From Pleurobrachia bachei (Eukaryota > Ctenophora > Tentaculata > Cydippida > Pleurobrachiidae), in assembly GCA_000695325.1 (NCBI GenBank), contig AVPN01000117.1:1-23490 (forward strand): 23,490 nucleotides of DNA. The letters run 5' to 3'. How positions within the stretch are numbered: position 1 is the stretch's first letter; every line of letters starts with the position of its first letter. Under the pieces are notes generated by a model. The model was not told the origin of the DNA. It saw only the letters and a list, made by a program, of their open reading frames with translations, and searched no databases. The translations under genes and the position numbers were made by a program. Shown piece after piece: positions 9,955 through 19,061 of the stretch.

Positions 9955-12900
9955 ATGTTTCGTTTTCTTCTTCTTCTCACCTTCCTGCCAGGTACGTTGT
10001 CATTTTATTGAAGTGAATGTGGTTCATTCACTTCAATCATGTCACCGCCGGCCTCAACCATCCTTTACAGATTGTCATTCTTTGTTAGCTGTCCTAATTT
10101 GTCACTGTTTTGTTATCTCGTTTGTATTTTGACAACCAACACCCCCAGGTGCGGTGAAGTGTGGGGACCTGATCAGTTATTGGAGGTTAGATAGCGAGGT
10201 CCTGACTTTAAAGGATCATGTACGGGAGGCTAACTGCAGTGGGTACTACCAAACGTTCGTGCTGCGACCCTTCCCCAGTACCTACCTATCCAATGAGAAG
10301 AAGTCTTTCATTGAGGTAAGTTGCCCCCAATCCTCTCTAGCTCTCGGCTCCCATGCTCCCCTCACCGTGCCCCGTGGCGATTGAGGGGTATAGACGTATT
10401 ATTATTGCTCTCTCTCCCTCTCCCCTGCTGACTTTTAATGATAGATCGAGTCGTTTAACTTCGTTGCAGACAAACTCAGAGATAGCAATGACTAATGCCA
10501 ACTTTACGATTATCCTGGATCTGAAGATAGCTGATACAGACGCGGGATACATTCTACAGTGGGAGAACTACTACTTCAAGTTTGCCATCTACCAGTTAGA
10601 CTCGCAGTTGCTACAGTTCATATGGATAGACAAAGGTACTTAGACTAAATATCAGTAATGTCAAATTGGTTTTTTCCTGTACTGGAATAAATAGTAAAGA
10701 CGACTGTAACGTGATGCAACAACCAGTGAAGACCGATTTAGGACTAACTCTAAGGAAATTTGAAATTATATGAGTGATCACTAATACACTGTTCACTTCA
10801 GGCGGTGAGAGAGTGAAGGTGACGGAGGATAAGGTCGAATGGTTGGACCACAGTAGGATATCAATAACATATGATAGGAAAGATATCTCCCTGTACATAA
10901 ACGAGATACTGACCTACACCACCACCATAGAACGTAATGATCAGCATGCAGCAATCAGCATCTTGCCTAGCTAGACTGCGTTTCGGGCGCCCCGAAGAGA
11001 GAGTTAATGATCAGCATCATAATCTCTTCTACCTAATGATCAGCATCTTCTTGTTTTTCCGAGTGTTACAATTCGAGCCTAGCTGAGCTACCTTCAAAAT
11101 TCAATTTTAACTTTCGCCTTGCCCAGTTAATTTTCTCCTCCAGTTCCCAGGACGTTGACCAACACGGACTACAAGTTCCAGCTGGGACAGAATACCGAGT
11201 GTTACATTAAATCTTGTGCACTATTCGATAAGGTCCTGAATCTAGCGGAAAGGAATTCAGAGACTACCCGTCTAGATCAAGGTAAGGGGAAGAAAAGTTG
11301 AGACTGCTGCTTCGATAAAAACTTGGTTTGATTAGAGTTTAAAAAGTTACCAAGCTGGACAAACTCATAATGAGGAAATTCAAAGGGTTTACGTTAGAGT
11401 TTAAAAAGTTACCAAGCTGGACAAACTCATAATGAGGAAATCCAAAGGGTTTACTATATAATAATAATAATAATAATAACCACACTTGTATACACGCTCA
11501 GACCCCGTATAACACACGAATCTAAAATCCTAGTGCTACGAGGTAATCAGAGCGGTTTACCATAGTAGATGCGTCCTAAAAATCTATTAAATATAATAAT
11601 AATAATAATAAAGATACTTGTATGCCGCCCTTACCTCACAGGGCCAGGATAGCATAGCTAACCCTGACACTGAGAGGCGATCTGAGCGGTTACTTCGTGA
11701 GTAGAATCTAAATATATTAGCCAACAAAAACACTGGTTATACTGAATTAAACACTCCCGGCTCACATAAATTTCCAGATGATATAACAGACTGATAATGG
11801 TTNNNNNNNNNNNNNNNNNNNNNNNNNNNNNNNNNNNNNNNNNNNNNNNNNNNNNNNNNNNNNNNNNNNNNNNNNNNNNNNNNNNNNNNNNNNNNNNNNN
11901 NNNNNNNNNNNNNNNNNNNNNNNNNNNNNNNNNNNNNNNNNNNNNNNNNNNNNNNNNNNNNNNNNNNNNNNNNNNNNNNNNNNNNNNNNNNNNNNNNNNN
12001 NNNNNNNNNNNNNNNNNNNNNNNNNNNNNNNNNNNNNNNNNNNNNNNNNNNNNNNNNNNNNNNNNNNNNNNNNNNNNNNNNNNNNNNNNNNNNNNNNNNN
12101 NNNNNNNNNNNNNNNNNNNNNNNNNNNNNNNNNNNNNNNNNNNNNNNNNNNNNNNNNNNNNNNNNNNNNNNNNNNNNNTTAATTTCTTCCTCAGCTGTAG
12201 ACTGCACTGCAGTAATCTCCTTATCTCTCTTTTCAAGCAACTGACACTGCAGCTTAACAAGACGATCCTGAGACTCAACCAAGGATTTTTGTACAGCAAT
12301 CAACTCCTCCTGGCTGTCTAAAACCCTTCTCTCATTCTCTTCCACCTCATTGCTCAGGCGGTCAAGAACAGGATAACACCTCTCCAACAGTAAATGACAC
12401 ATTTTCTCTGCAAATTCCTCTAACTCTAGCTTTTTCATTCCTTTAATTTTACTCTTGCTAGGGCACTTCAAAGTATCCCACAAGCTACGCCCAGCAGACA
12501 AGCTTTTCGGGAAAGAGTCCTTCATACCGGCATGATGGAACAGGTCCTTCAATAGATCAAATATCTCTCCCTGCACTTCACCACAAACACTCCTCTGAAC
12601 CCTTTCATCACTATACACTCTCAGCCTGTCCTTGAAGCTACAGGCAGAAGCATCACTCGACCCCATGGCAGTTGAGGAGAGATTGTTACCTCACAATTAG
12701 TGAGATTCACAAGCACAAACAGAGATAAGAGACAGCTCAAACTGTGACAAAATGTGATGCGAGTAGGAACTTATATATATTAATAAGTGACCAACCTTAG
12801 TTAACTGTACCCAAATCACACACCAGGTTGTTCGGGGAAGTTAACTTTACCCAAATCACACTGCAGGTTGTTCGGGGAAGTTGACGCTCAATGGGATGGA

Positions 12901-15900
12901 GGTGCCAGGAAATCAGTACGCGGTCTACCGACAGTGCATGCAAGGAGGCTTCCTAGAGTACCTCTGCAAATACGATGATGATAAGAGTTGGTGGCAGGGA
13001 TCCGGACCTAATCCTTGTGATTTTAGTGGTACGTTGTGGCTCAATTGACTGTTAGAATCAGCCGTTGTCAAGGTTGCCAAGGTACAATTCCCCGCAGGTA
13101 TCTATGCACCTGACCGGGCTGTGAGGGTGGGAAATGATGTTGTACTGATTGGGAACAGAGAGAACTCAACCATAGATCACCAAAGTGTGTCTTGGTACTT
13201 TCCAAACGGTACCAAGATTATCAGTGATAATGACAAGTACGTTATAACGTATGGGAATGAGATCTCAGAGAGGAATCTGGATTGGACCCAGCTGCTGATA
13301 AAAGACACCACGTATGAAGATGAGCTGATTTATAGGGTGGAGTTTGTGTTTAGTTCCGGAGTAAAACTAACGGAACACGTCAAGCTAGATGTCGTAGGTA
13401 GGACCCTCGAATTCCACGACACCTTTATTTCCAACCCACTAACTTCTAAAGTCGTTCCTCCAGATTGAGATAGTAACAACTCCCCCTCTCCCCAACAGAG
13501 GCAGTATTCCCGAACCAGATAGTAACAGAAGATACCAACATGTCTGTTAGTTACCGAGTTTGGAATAACGCGGACGAGGTCACTAAAGCAAACTGGGTGG
13601 TGTCTGACGAGGATCTCTTTGTGTCTGAAGAAGACACAACCGTGTTAGGGACCTCTGTGTCGACAAAGGATAACAAAAGTAATGGGACGAGGGTAGTTTA
13701 CACCTTCTTTGATACAACATCAAGAGTCAAAGAGCCCGTCTACAAATCAGGTACCAGTATAATACTGGAACAAACAGCGGGGTATGCAAACAGTAAAGCT
13801 GCTAGAAATAGAATATATATGTACAAAGGTGGGAACTGAGAATTGCAGCAGTTGTAGGGACTGGTGGTCATTAGCACAAGAGTCATTCGATACCCGATAC
13901 GACATGTAGTATGTACCCACCGAGGGAAGGCTTATGCGATGTACATATCTGTATTTCGTGTACATACCTACTAGGGAGTTTCAGATGCTGTTACAAGGAG
14001 CGCCCAGTTCATCGATAAACAATACTTTCAGTTACAATAACGAGAGTATCTAATGGGACAGAATTCATTGGGTGTCGGATTGAGGGGCTCATAGAGGAAC
14101 CCATTTGTGCTCAGTGGTTCGACACTGCTGGAATCTGTATAGACCAGGTAACATGGCTATTGGCTACTGCTAGTACTACATGTATGGTTTATAATTCCAA
14201 AACTGAATATAACCACGCCGGAAAAGATCTGTCTGACTGTTAATGAGAAACAAAAAGTTAGAAATGAACAACTTCATTTCAGGATGATCAGGAAACTGTG
14301 AATGGAATCACAACGACCTACCTTAACATCACTGAGAGGGATGACACAGTATTCTACTGTAACTTTACAATAAACCCCAACTCAATCTCTACAAACAAGC
14401 TGAAACTAACGGGTAAGCTGCACAAAACACACCTTCCAATATTGTCCCAAAGAGGGAATGGGAAAACATCTTGTAGCAGCTTTAAATGATAGTTTCTCTC
14501 CACTTTCTTAGAGGTTGAACACAGCTTGAGATCGAGGATATTGTACGAATCGGGTGAGAGGGTGATCAGGGCGGACTATGATACAGATCGGAATCTAACA
14601 TTCTACCTCAATGGATTTACTGAAGACGGCAAGATTGGGGCTCAAATGTATCTCGGGTACAACAACTCAAACCTCTACTCAAATGCTACCATTGACTTTG
14701 TAGGTACGTTACAAGTTTGTTGTTTCGCCACCTTTCTCTCAGCGTACAAGTGTTAAAACTTTACAGTGCAACACATATTGGTCCAAAAATGCTTGTGCAA
14801 GCTTTAGCAAAAACCTAAAATGTCAGTATAACAAGATAAGTGAAAGCATACATGGCTCAGATTTCAATAGATCTAACCAGTTACATTCCAAACCTTCCTA
14901 GAGATAAGAGGAAAATCAAAAGGACTGCTGCGCCAGAGTTTTCTGGGATGTATGCTGCATGATATAACACTGAGCACGACCATTGCATCGAAAGTGCTGT
15001 GGAGAAACAGATATGGGCAACAAGTTGTAAACAATGCCACTCATAAATACGTCTACGGTAAGAATCAGAGCTTTAGAGACAGTGCATGTCTGAGATAACG
15101 AGTTACTTCCTGTAGTAGCAAACAATAGGGGAAACAGTATAGACTATGAATTAGGAACACCAATTATACCGCAATTATCACTGGTAACCATGGTAACATT
15201 TAATTTCAGATTTGAATTCTCCAGAATGGTACTCAACCAATCTGACGATTGATAATCTCTACCAACAAGACTATACCTGTAGGTTCTACTTCGATCCTCT
15301 CGTCTACATTGAGCTGACCCAAACCGCCAATGTTGGTAAGTCGATATCAAAAAACCTATATCATATATCAGCTAGAAGATGGCACATTGAACATTCCCTG
15401 ATCAGCTGTTGCGATTTAATTGATTTCTTTCTCTCCTCTTTCGAAGTGCCATCTTCTAGCTCCGTTCTTGTTGGGAGTGCAGGTGGCACCTGAAAGAGGA
15501 GAGAAAGCGTTGTTGTGTGATCAGATCCAAGAACAACGTTTTCCCTCTTCTTTCAGGCTGGTGGGCTCTGCTACTTGGGACCTTTACCCTGGGAGTACTG
15601 ACTTATGTCGCTGCTGTCCTGATTGTACTGTACATGAAACTACGTATCAGAGGACCGTATTATTCTGATGAGCCAGCTCTGACAGATGTCAATGTCACAT
15701 CATTTACTAGTGGATCACATGTTGATAGTTCCCTGAGGGACACAGTATCTGTAATGGACAGATTTAGGACGCAGGATGAACAATCAATTGACCAGTCAAT
15801 ATCGCAAATTGGAACAAAAGTTGGGTCTCTCATGAACAGATCTCTCTCCAACTCCTCCCCAAGATCTGATACCCAAGCTAGAACACTATCCCAGATGATT

Positions 15901-18900
15901 GAGGAGGATAGGAAACAAGCAGGGTTCCTCCCCCAGCGAACCCTAAAAGACAGGGTCTATGATTTCTTCAGGAAGTCAGTGGGCCGTGGTGATATAAGTC
16001 CCGAGGGTGCAGAACGTTCCGATATGTTGTCAGACGTTCCTGGAGGTATCTCATCAGCTAGCCAGGGTCTCCGTCAGAGGAGATCGACACTCTTCGACTC
16101 AGTGGCTTCGGGAGGAGTGAAGACAGGAATAGCAACAAGACCACCCACTGTGACTGACAGGAGTAACATCTCATTGAGCTCTCAAGAGTTGTCTTCGTTC
16201 AGCGCTGTTACAGCAGCACCAAAATCAACTGTAACAGCACCTGGTGGAGGGGAATATGATGTGTTGGACCCCTCAGAGGTATACGATGTTGTCCAGCCCA
16301 CCAGTACTGCAGCTGTTGAATCCATGATGGGGACATCTGTACAGGCCAGTCTAGCGAGTTCTGAAGACAGAGACTACACGACCATCAGCGAGGGTCCTGT
16401 GTATGATACCATCACCCCAGGACTCATCACCCAAGTCCACACTAAAGGACACCACTCAGGGAGGAATGAGTGCTAAGGATCTGAGGAACAATCTGGCTGC
16501 GTTGAGAGGAACCCAACCAGCTCCCACACGAGGAGGGGCATCAGGAGGGGTCACTTATGACTTCCTAACCGAGAACGATGTCCGGTCTATAATCTCCAAG
16601 ATATCGGAATACTCAGAGATTCACCCAGAGGATTCTGTTAGTCAGGTGGGAGCGTATCAGACCTTCCAGGCAAAGAGATCAAGAACGGAAACACCTGTCA
16701 CCAAAACCCCTGCCACTGTGCAAGAAGAGGAAGAAGAGCTGAAATCGATCTACAAATCTATCAGTGCTTACAGTCCTAAACCCACAGAAGAAGAAGAGGA
16801 AGGGCCAGCGAGGGTATACCAACCGCTATCATCTGCTTCCGCTAAATCGAGGGTCAGTTTCCACTTGGGCCCTGATCACGATGAGACAAAGTACTCCCTG
16901 GGATCAAATATGAGCAGGATGAGAAGGAAGAATAAACAGCAACAAGCCAGCAAAGCTTCCTCTAAAAAAGCAGCAAGTAAAGCAGCTAGTAAAGCTGCCA
17001 GCAAATCCGCTAGCAAAGCAGCTAGTAAAGCAGCTAGTATGGTATCTGACAAGGCTGCAAGTATGACACCCAGTGACCCAGGAAATTCCAGGAATTCGAG
17101 TTTGATGTATAGTAAGCCTGTTAAGAATGTGGAATCAGAAGTGTCTAGCCAGGCAACACCTTCTACTGTGAGAAGAGCAACTTCACAACGCAGCACCCTA
17201 GCTCCCTCTTTCCACAGTTATCAGCCTACTGAGTCAACACTTAGAGCTGAATCTCAAGTGGTTTCTGAACCTGGATCTTCACTGGGGTCTGTCAAGTCGA
17301 GGATCGCTCAATTTGAACAATCAGCCTCAGAACAACCAGTTGATAGGCAGTCACCAGTCCAGAGGAGCGTGTCAAACGAATCGGTCGTTCATCCTTCAAT
17401 TATACCAACGGAGGAATCAATTTACGATCATATTTATTCTTCTCAGCCTCCCGTGGCAGACTCTTCAACCAAACAATCTACTCGAAAGAGTAGCAAGAAA
17501 TCTAAAGCCTCCAGGTCATCCAGGAAGTCACCCAAGAAATTGGATGAAGTGGAGTACAGCCTGGAAGATGATGAGACCTATGATATCGCAGCACAGAAAT
17601 TGTCAACGAATGATACAAGTTCCAAACGAACAGTTGAATCTAAATCCCGTTCATCACGGTCAAAATCTTCAAAACCTTCCACGTCAAATATCAAATCTCC
17701 TGAACAAGAATCGTCAACAAGAGAATCAAAATCAGAAGACCGTGTATACAAACCCCAATCAGCGGAAGCACCAGCTAGCAAAACCTACAGCTCCCTTAAA
17801 ACCGCGGAAAAGTCAGAGGGGGCAAAGAGCAAAGCTAGTAAAGTACAATCTACTAGCAGCAGTCACAAAGATGTTACTAGAGAAAAGTCTCCCTCCGCTA
17901 CAGTTGACCCAACCACTACCCAGATCCCTGCTGAACCTATCAGTGCTGACAAGGATCCCAAAACGAGTGAAGCTTCTGAGGAACCTGCTTATAGCTTGGG
18001 AGAAGTACCCGAGTACAATATAGACGAACAAGAAGAACAACCTGTTGAACCCGAGCCACCGGTGAAGAAAAAGGGCAAATTTGCCAAGTTCCAGCGTCTC
18101 ATGCGACCATCGGAGAAACCTAAATCGGCTGTGGAACCAGATCAGGAATCGTCAGGAGAATCATTGGAAGATGATGAAGAGTCGTCTGAAGATGAATTGT
18201 ATGACGTCATAAAGACCACAGAACCAGATGAAGAGAGCAGTGACGAAGAAGAAGAAGAGAAGGTACCAGAGAAACCTGTAAAGAAGCGGGGACTTGCAAA
18301 ACAGCTCTTTGGAAAGTTCAAAAAGACGCCTAAACCTCCTAAAGATGTAATAGAGCCTGAACAAGAGGAGGATCCAGAAACCACAGAACAACAACCAACA
18401 GAGAAACAGTCCAAGAAGTTCCGTACTCTCGGATCATTCGTGGGTAGTGAACCTGCTCTTTACAGTGAGACATCTTCCTCGGAGCTAAGTGAGAGTTCTT
18501 ACAATGACGATGAATACAGCTACTACTTCTCAGACTCAACAGTTGCAGCTTTGATGAAGGAGCAACCCGGAGTGACCAAGTTCGATACTCCCTCCACGGG
18601 AGAGCAGGATGTCGTCTGGCCTGAAGATGAACCATCTCCCACTTACTCCTCATCTTCTTCTCGGTCTAGCGAGTCTACACGGACCTCAAGCGAGTCGGCA
18701 TCCTCCTCACGTACCTCCTCCTCCAGCTACACAGTGACAAGTAGTAGCACTGAATCCTCCACAGATGTCCCTGATGACAGGACATCAGTGGTGTCCGGAC
18801 AGACGCTGACATCAATTACTAGCGTGGAATACGGAATAGACAGTAGAGCCACCGGACTGACAATTAGTGCTGAGACTGAAAGTGAATCTGAGAGTGAGAG

Positions 18901-18937
18901 TGATACTTATTATAGCCCGAGAAGAGCCAAGCGGTAG
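9955..18937 (+). CDS. Type I receptor: LamG-like, sushi-like, Ig-like domains, one membrane helix, long tyrosine-rich tail
   Basis: Exons: 9955-9991, 10149-10315, 10470-10635, 10802-10933, 11144-11281, 12867-13028, 13098-13397, 13499-13750, 14032-14147, 14283-14412, 14512-14703, 14902-15057, 15210-15335, 15447-15482, 15557-16278 and 16421-18937. Nearly all internal exons are phase 1-1 modules. The sum is 1782 codons plus stop; retaining 16279-16420 gives 1009 aa ending at 16476. Residues: signal 1-16; LamG about 17-213; four-cysteine sushi-like 214-267; Ig-like 268-367 lacking the usual cysteine pair; module 368-451; Ig-like 452-533 (FIGCRIEG...DDTVFYCNF); module 534-597; Ig-like 598-691 (LGCMLHD...QQDYTCRF); stalk; membrane helix about 704-731 (WALLLGTFTLGVLTYVAAVL); then cytoplasm. 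Several NxS/T sites lie outside the membrane. Tyrosine motifs YxxI/L/V suggest phosphotyrosine signalling. Family unknown; architecture recalls invertebrate immune or allorecognition receptors. Exon 14032-14147 is the least certain: its domain lacks a first strand. Confidence 0.65.
11332..11455. repeat. 62-bp tandem duplication followed by ATA microsatellite
   Basis: Two almost identical copies of TTAGAGTTTAAAAAGTTACC-type sequence, ending CAAAGGGTTTAC, at 11332 and 11394; only a few bases differ. An ATAATAATA run follows directly. Confidence 0.9.
11803..12178. other. Assembly gap (run of N)
   Basis: 376 undetermined bases, located inside the antisense coiled-coil reading frame. Its true length is unknown, so continuity of frames across it cannot be trusted. 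Confidence 0.99.
12179..12666 (-). CDS. Antisense coiled-coil protein nested in the receptor intron, cut by the assembly gap
   Basis: Reads leftward from ATG at 12666 for about 163 codons without introns before entering the gap. The N-terminal ~90 residues are mixed and likely folded (GEIFDLLKDLFHHAGMKDSF). Residues about 105-163 form a heptad-rich coiled coil (DSQEELIAVQKSLVESQDRL and beyond). A TATATATA stretch about 105-115 bp upstream of the start on that strand (12772-12779) could be its promoter. The piece beyond the gap (11737-11802) may or may not be the same frame. I do not recognise the family. An intronless antisense gene within an unusually long intron suggests insertion, perhaps a retrogene or the first ORF of a retroelement. 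Confidence 0.55.
12800..12879. repeat. 40-bp tandem duplication over the acceptor of the sushi-like exon
   Basis: Two copies (12800-12839 and 12840-12879) of a unit containing CAGGTTGTTCGGGGAAGTTAA-like sequence cut to CAG|GTTGTTCGGGGAA. Both contain a usable CAG acceptor. Only the second (exon start 12867) keeps the frame, because 40 is not a multiple of three and the first leads to a stop. Bases 12827-12866 themselves form a GT...AG-bounded 40-base segment. Confidence 0.85.
15557..16476 (+). CDS. Membrane-helix exon with short cytoplasmic tail (intron-retained form)
   Basis: Acceptor TTTCAG at 15556, phase 1. The exon encodes GWWALLLGTFTLGVLTY through the membrane helix, a basic stop-transfer KLRIRG, then about 270 cytoplasmic residues. 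Near its end are two pairs of motifs with identical spacing, YDVLDPSEVYDVV and YTTISEGPVYDTI. Both fit YxxΦ-x5-YxxΦ, reminiscent of ITAMs although the spacer is one residue shorter than usual. Stop is TAA at 16474-16476. The donor-like GAG|GTATAC at 16278/16279 and acceptor-like CACCCCAG at 16420 would remove most of these motifs and join in frame to the long tail. Confidence 0.7.
16421..18937 (+). CDS. Long cytoplasmic tail of the receptor (low complexity, Ser/Glu/Lys rich, tyrosine motifs)
   Basis: A continuous frame of more than 800 codons in a different frame from the membrane exon. Features in order: ITIM-like VTYDFL and SIYKSI; an acidic EEEEE run; KAASKAASK repeats (about 16950-17040); SIYDHI; Ser/Lys-rich stretches; VEYSLEDDETYDIA; YSLG and YNID; two basic patches (KGKFAKFQRLMRPSEKPK and RGLAKQLFGKFKKTPKPP) set between acidic blocks containing ELYDVI; a Ser/Thr run; and an ESESESES-DTYYSPRRAKR end. 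Probably intrinsically disordered and heavily phosphorylated. No catalytic domain. The link to the membrane exon needs either the 142-bp intron or a frameshift; an alternative is a separate cytosolic protein starting at 16403. Confidence 0.65.
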   Translation, partial: DSSPKSTLKDTTQGGMSAKDLRNNLAALRGTQPAPTRGGASGGVTYDFLTENDVRSIISKISEYSEIHPEDSVSQVGAYQTFQAKRSRTETPVTKTPATVQEEEEELKSIYKSISAYSPKPTEEEEEGPARVYQPLSSASAKSRVSFHLGPDHDETKYSLGSNMSRMRRKNKQQQASKASSKKAASKAASKAASKSASKAASKAASMVSDKAASMTPSDPGNSRNSSLMYSKPVKNVESEVSSQATPSTVRRATSQRSTLAPSFHSYQPTESTLRAESQVVSEPGSSLGSVKSRIAQFEQSASEQPVDRQSPVQRSVSNESVVHPSIIPTEESIYDHIYSSQPPVADSSTKQSTRKSSKKSKASRSSRKSPKKLDEVEYSLEDDETYDIAAQKLSTNDTSSKRTVESKSRSSRSKSSKPSTSNIKSPEQESSTRESKSEDRVYKPQSAEAPASKTYSSLKTAEKSEGAKSKASKVQSTSSSHKDVTREKSPSATVDPTTTQIPAEPISADKDPKTSEASEEPAYSLGEVPEYNIDEQEEQPVEPEPPVKKKGKFAKFQRLMRPSEKPKSAVEPDQESSGESLEDDEESSEDELYDVIKTTEPDEESSDEEEEEKVPEKPVKKRGLAKQLFGKFKKTPKPPKDVIEPEQEEDPETTEQQPTEKQSKKFRTLGSFVGSEPALYSETSSSELSESSYNDDEYSYYFSDSTVAALMKEQPGVTKFDTPSTGEQDVVWPEDEPSPTYSSSSSRSSESTRTSSESASSSRTSSSSYTVTSSSTESSTDVPDDRTSVVSGQTLTSITSVEYGIDSRATGLTISAETESESESESDTYYSPRRAKR

Positions 18938-19061
18938 AAGTATTTTGAATTAGCTTTTTAACCTTTTGACCCTGGTGTTCACTGTTCAGCAATTACTTAG
19001 AAACAAACAAGCGTGTATTCTTTTCGGTGTACCAAAAAGATCTATCTAACCCATTACCTAG

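Larger units (their letters stand above)
8376..11261. repeat. Perfectly abutting 1443-bp tandem duplication (8376-9818, 9819-11261)
   Basis: The copies are nearly identical; the one difference I found is CAGTGTG versus CAATGTG just after the left end. Each copy includes 136 bp of 5' flank, the signal-peptide exon, three LamG exons and 118 bp of the fourth LamG exon. The breakpoint is inside that last exon. The near identity means the duplication is very recent or an assembly artefact. Confidence 0.95.
11282..12866 (+). other. Large receptor intron carrying repeats and an antisense gene
   Basis: At 1585 bases (376 of them N) this is far longer than the other receptor introns. It contains a 62-bp tandem duplication (11332-11393 and 11394-11455), two ATA/TAA microsatellites (about 11455-11480 and 11593-11611), each followed by a related diverged segment with AGCGGTTTA or AGCGGTTAC, the assembly gap, and a minus-strand coiled-coil gene. 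Read on the minus strand, an ORF followed by TTA-type microsatellite tails would fit a non-LTR retroelement remnant. That is a guess. Confidence 0.5.

Noticed and set aside
11737-11802. C-terminal end of the antisense coiled-coil protein beyond the gap
   Set aside because: The gap length is unknown, so frame continuity to this short piece cannot be claimed.
12827-12866. Use of the first CAG acceptor for the sushi-like exon
   Set aside because: It shifts the frame and meets a stop; the second acceptor gives the four-cysteine module.
13751-13839. Continuation of the Ig-module exon past 13750
   Set aside because: The frame stays open to 13839, but GTACCA after a phase-1 G fits the module pattern better; kept as intron with moderate doubt.
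16876-17196. Minus-strand open frames opposite the tails (also 18142-18414, 20503-20814, 21619-22053)
   Set aside because: Leu/Ala- and Ser-rich shadows of the repetitive Lys/Ser/Glu tail coding sequence.
17313-18023. 236-codon plus-strand frame inside the tail
   Set aside because: Out-of-frame shadow of the real tail frame; Asn/Gln/Leu-rich with no independent signal, although a similar frame partly survives in the second copy.
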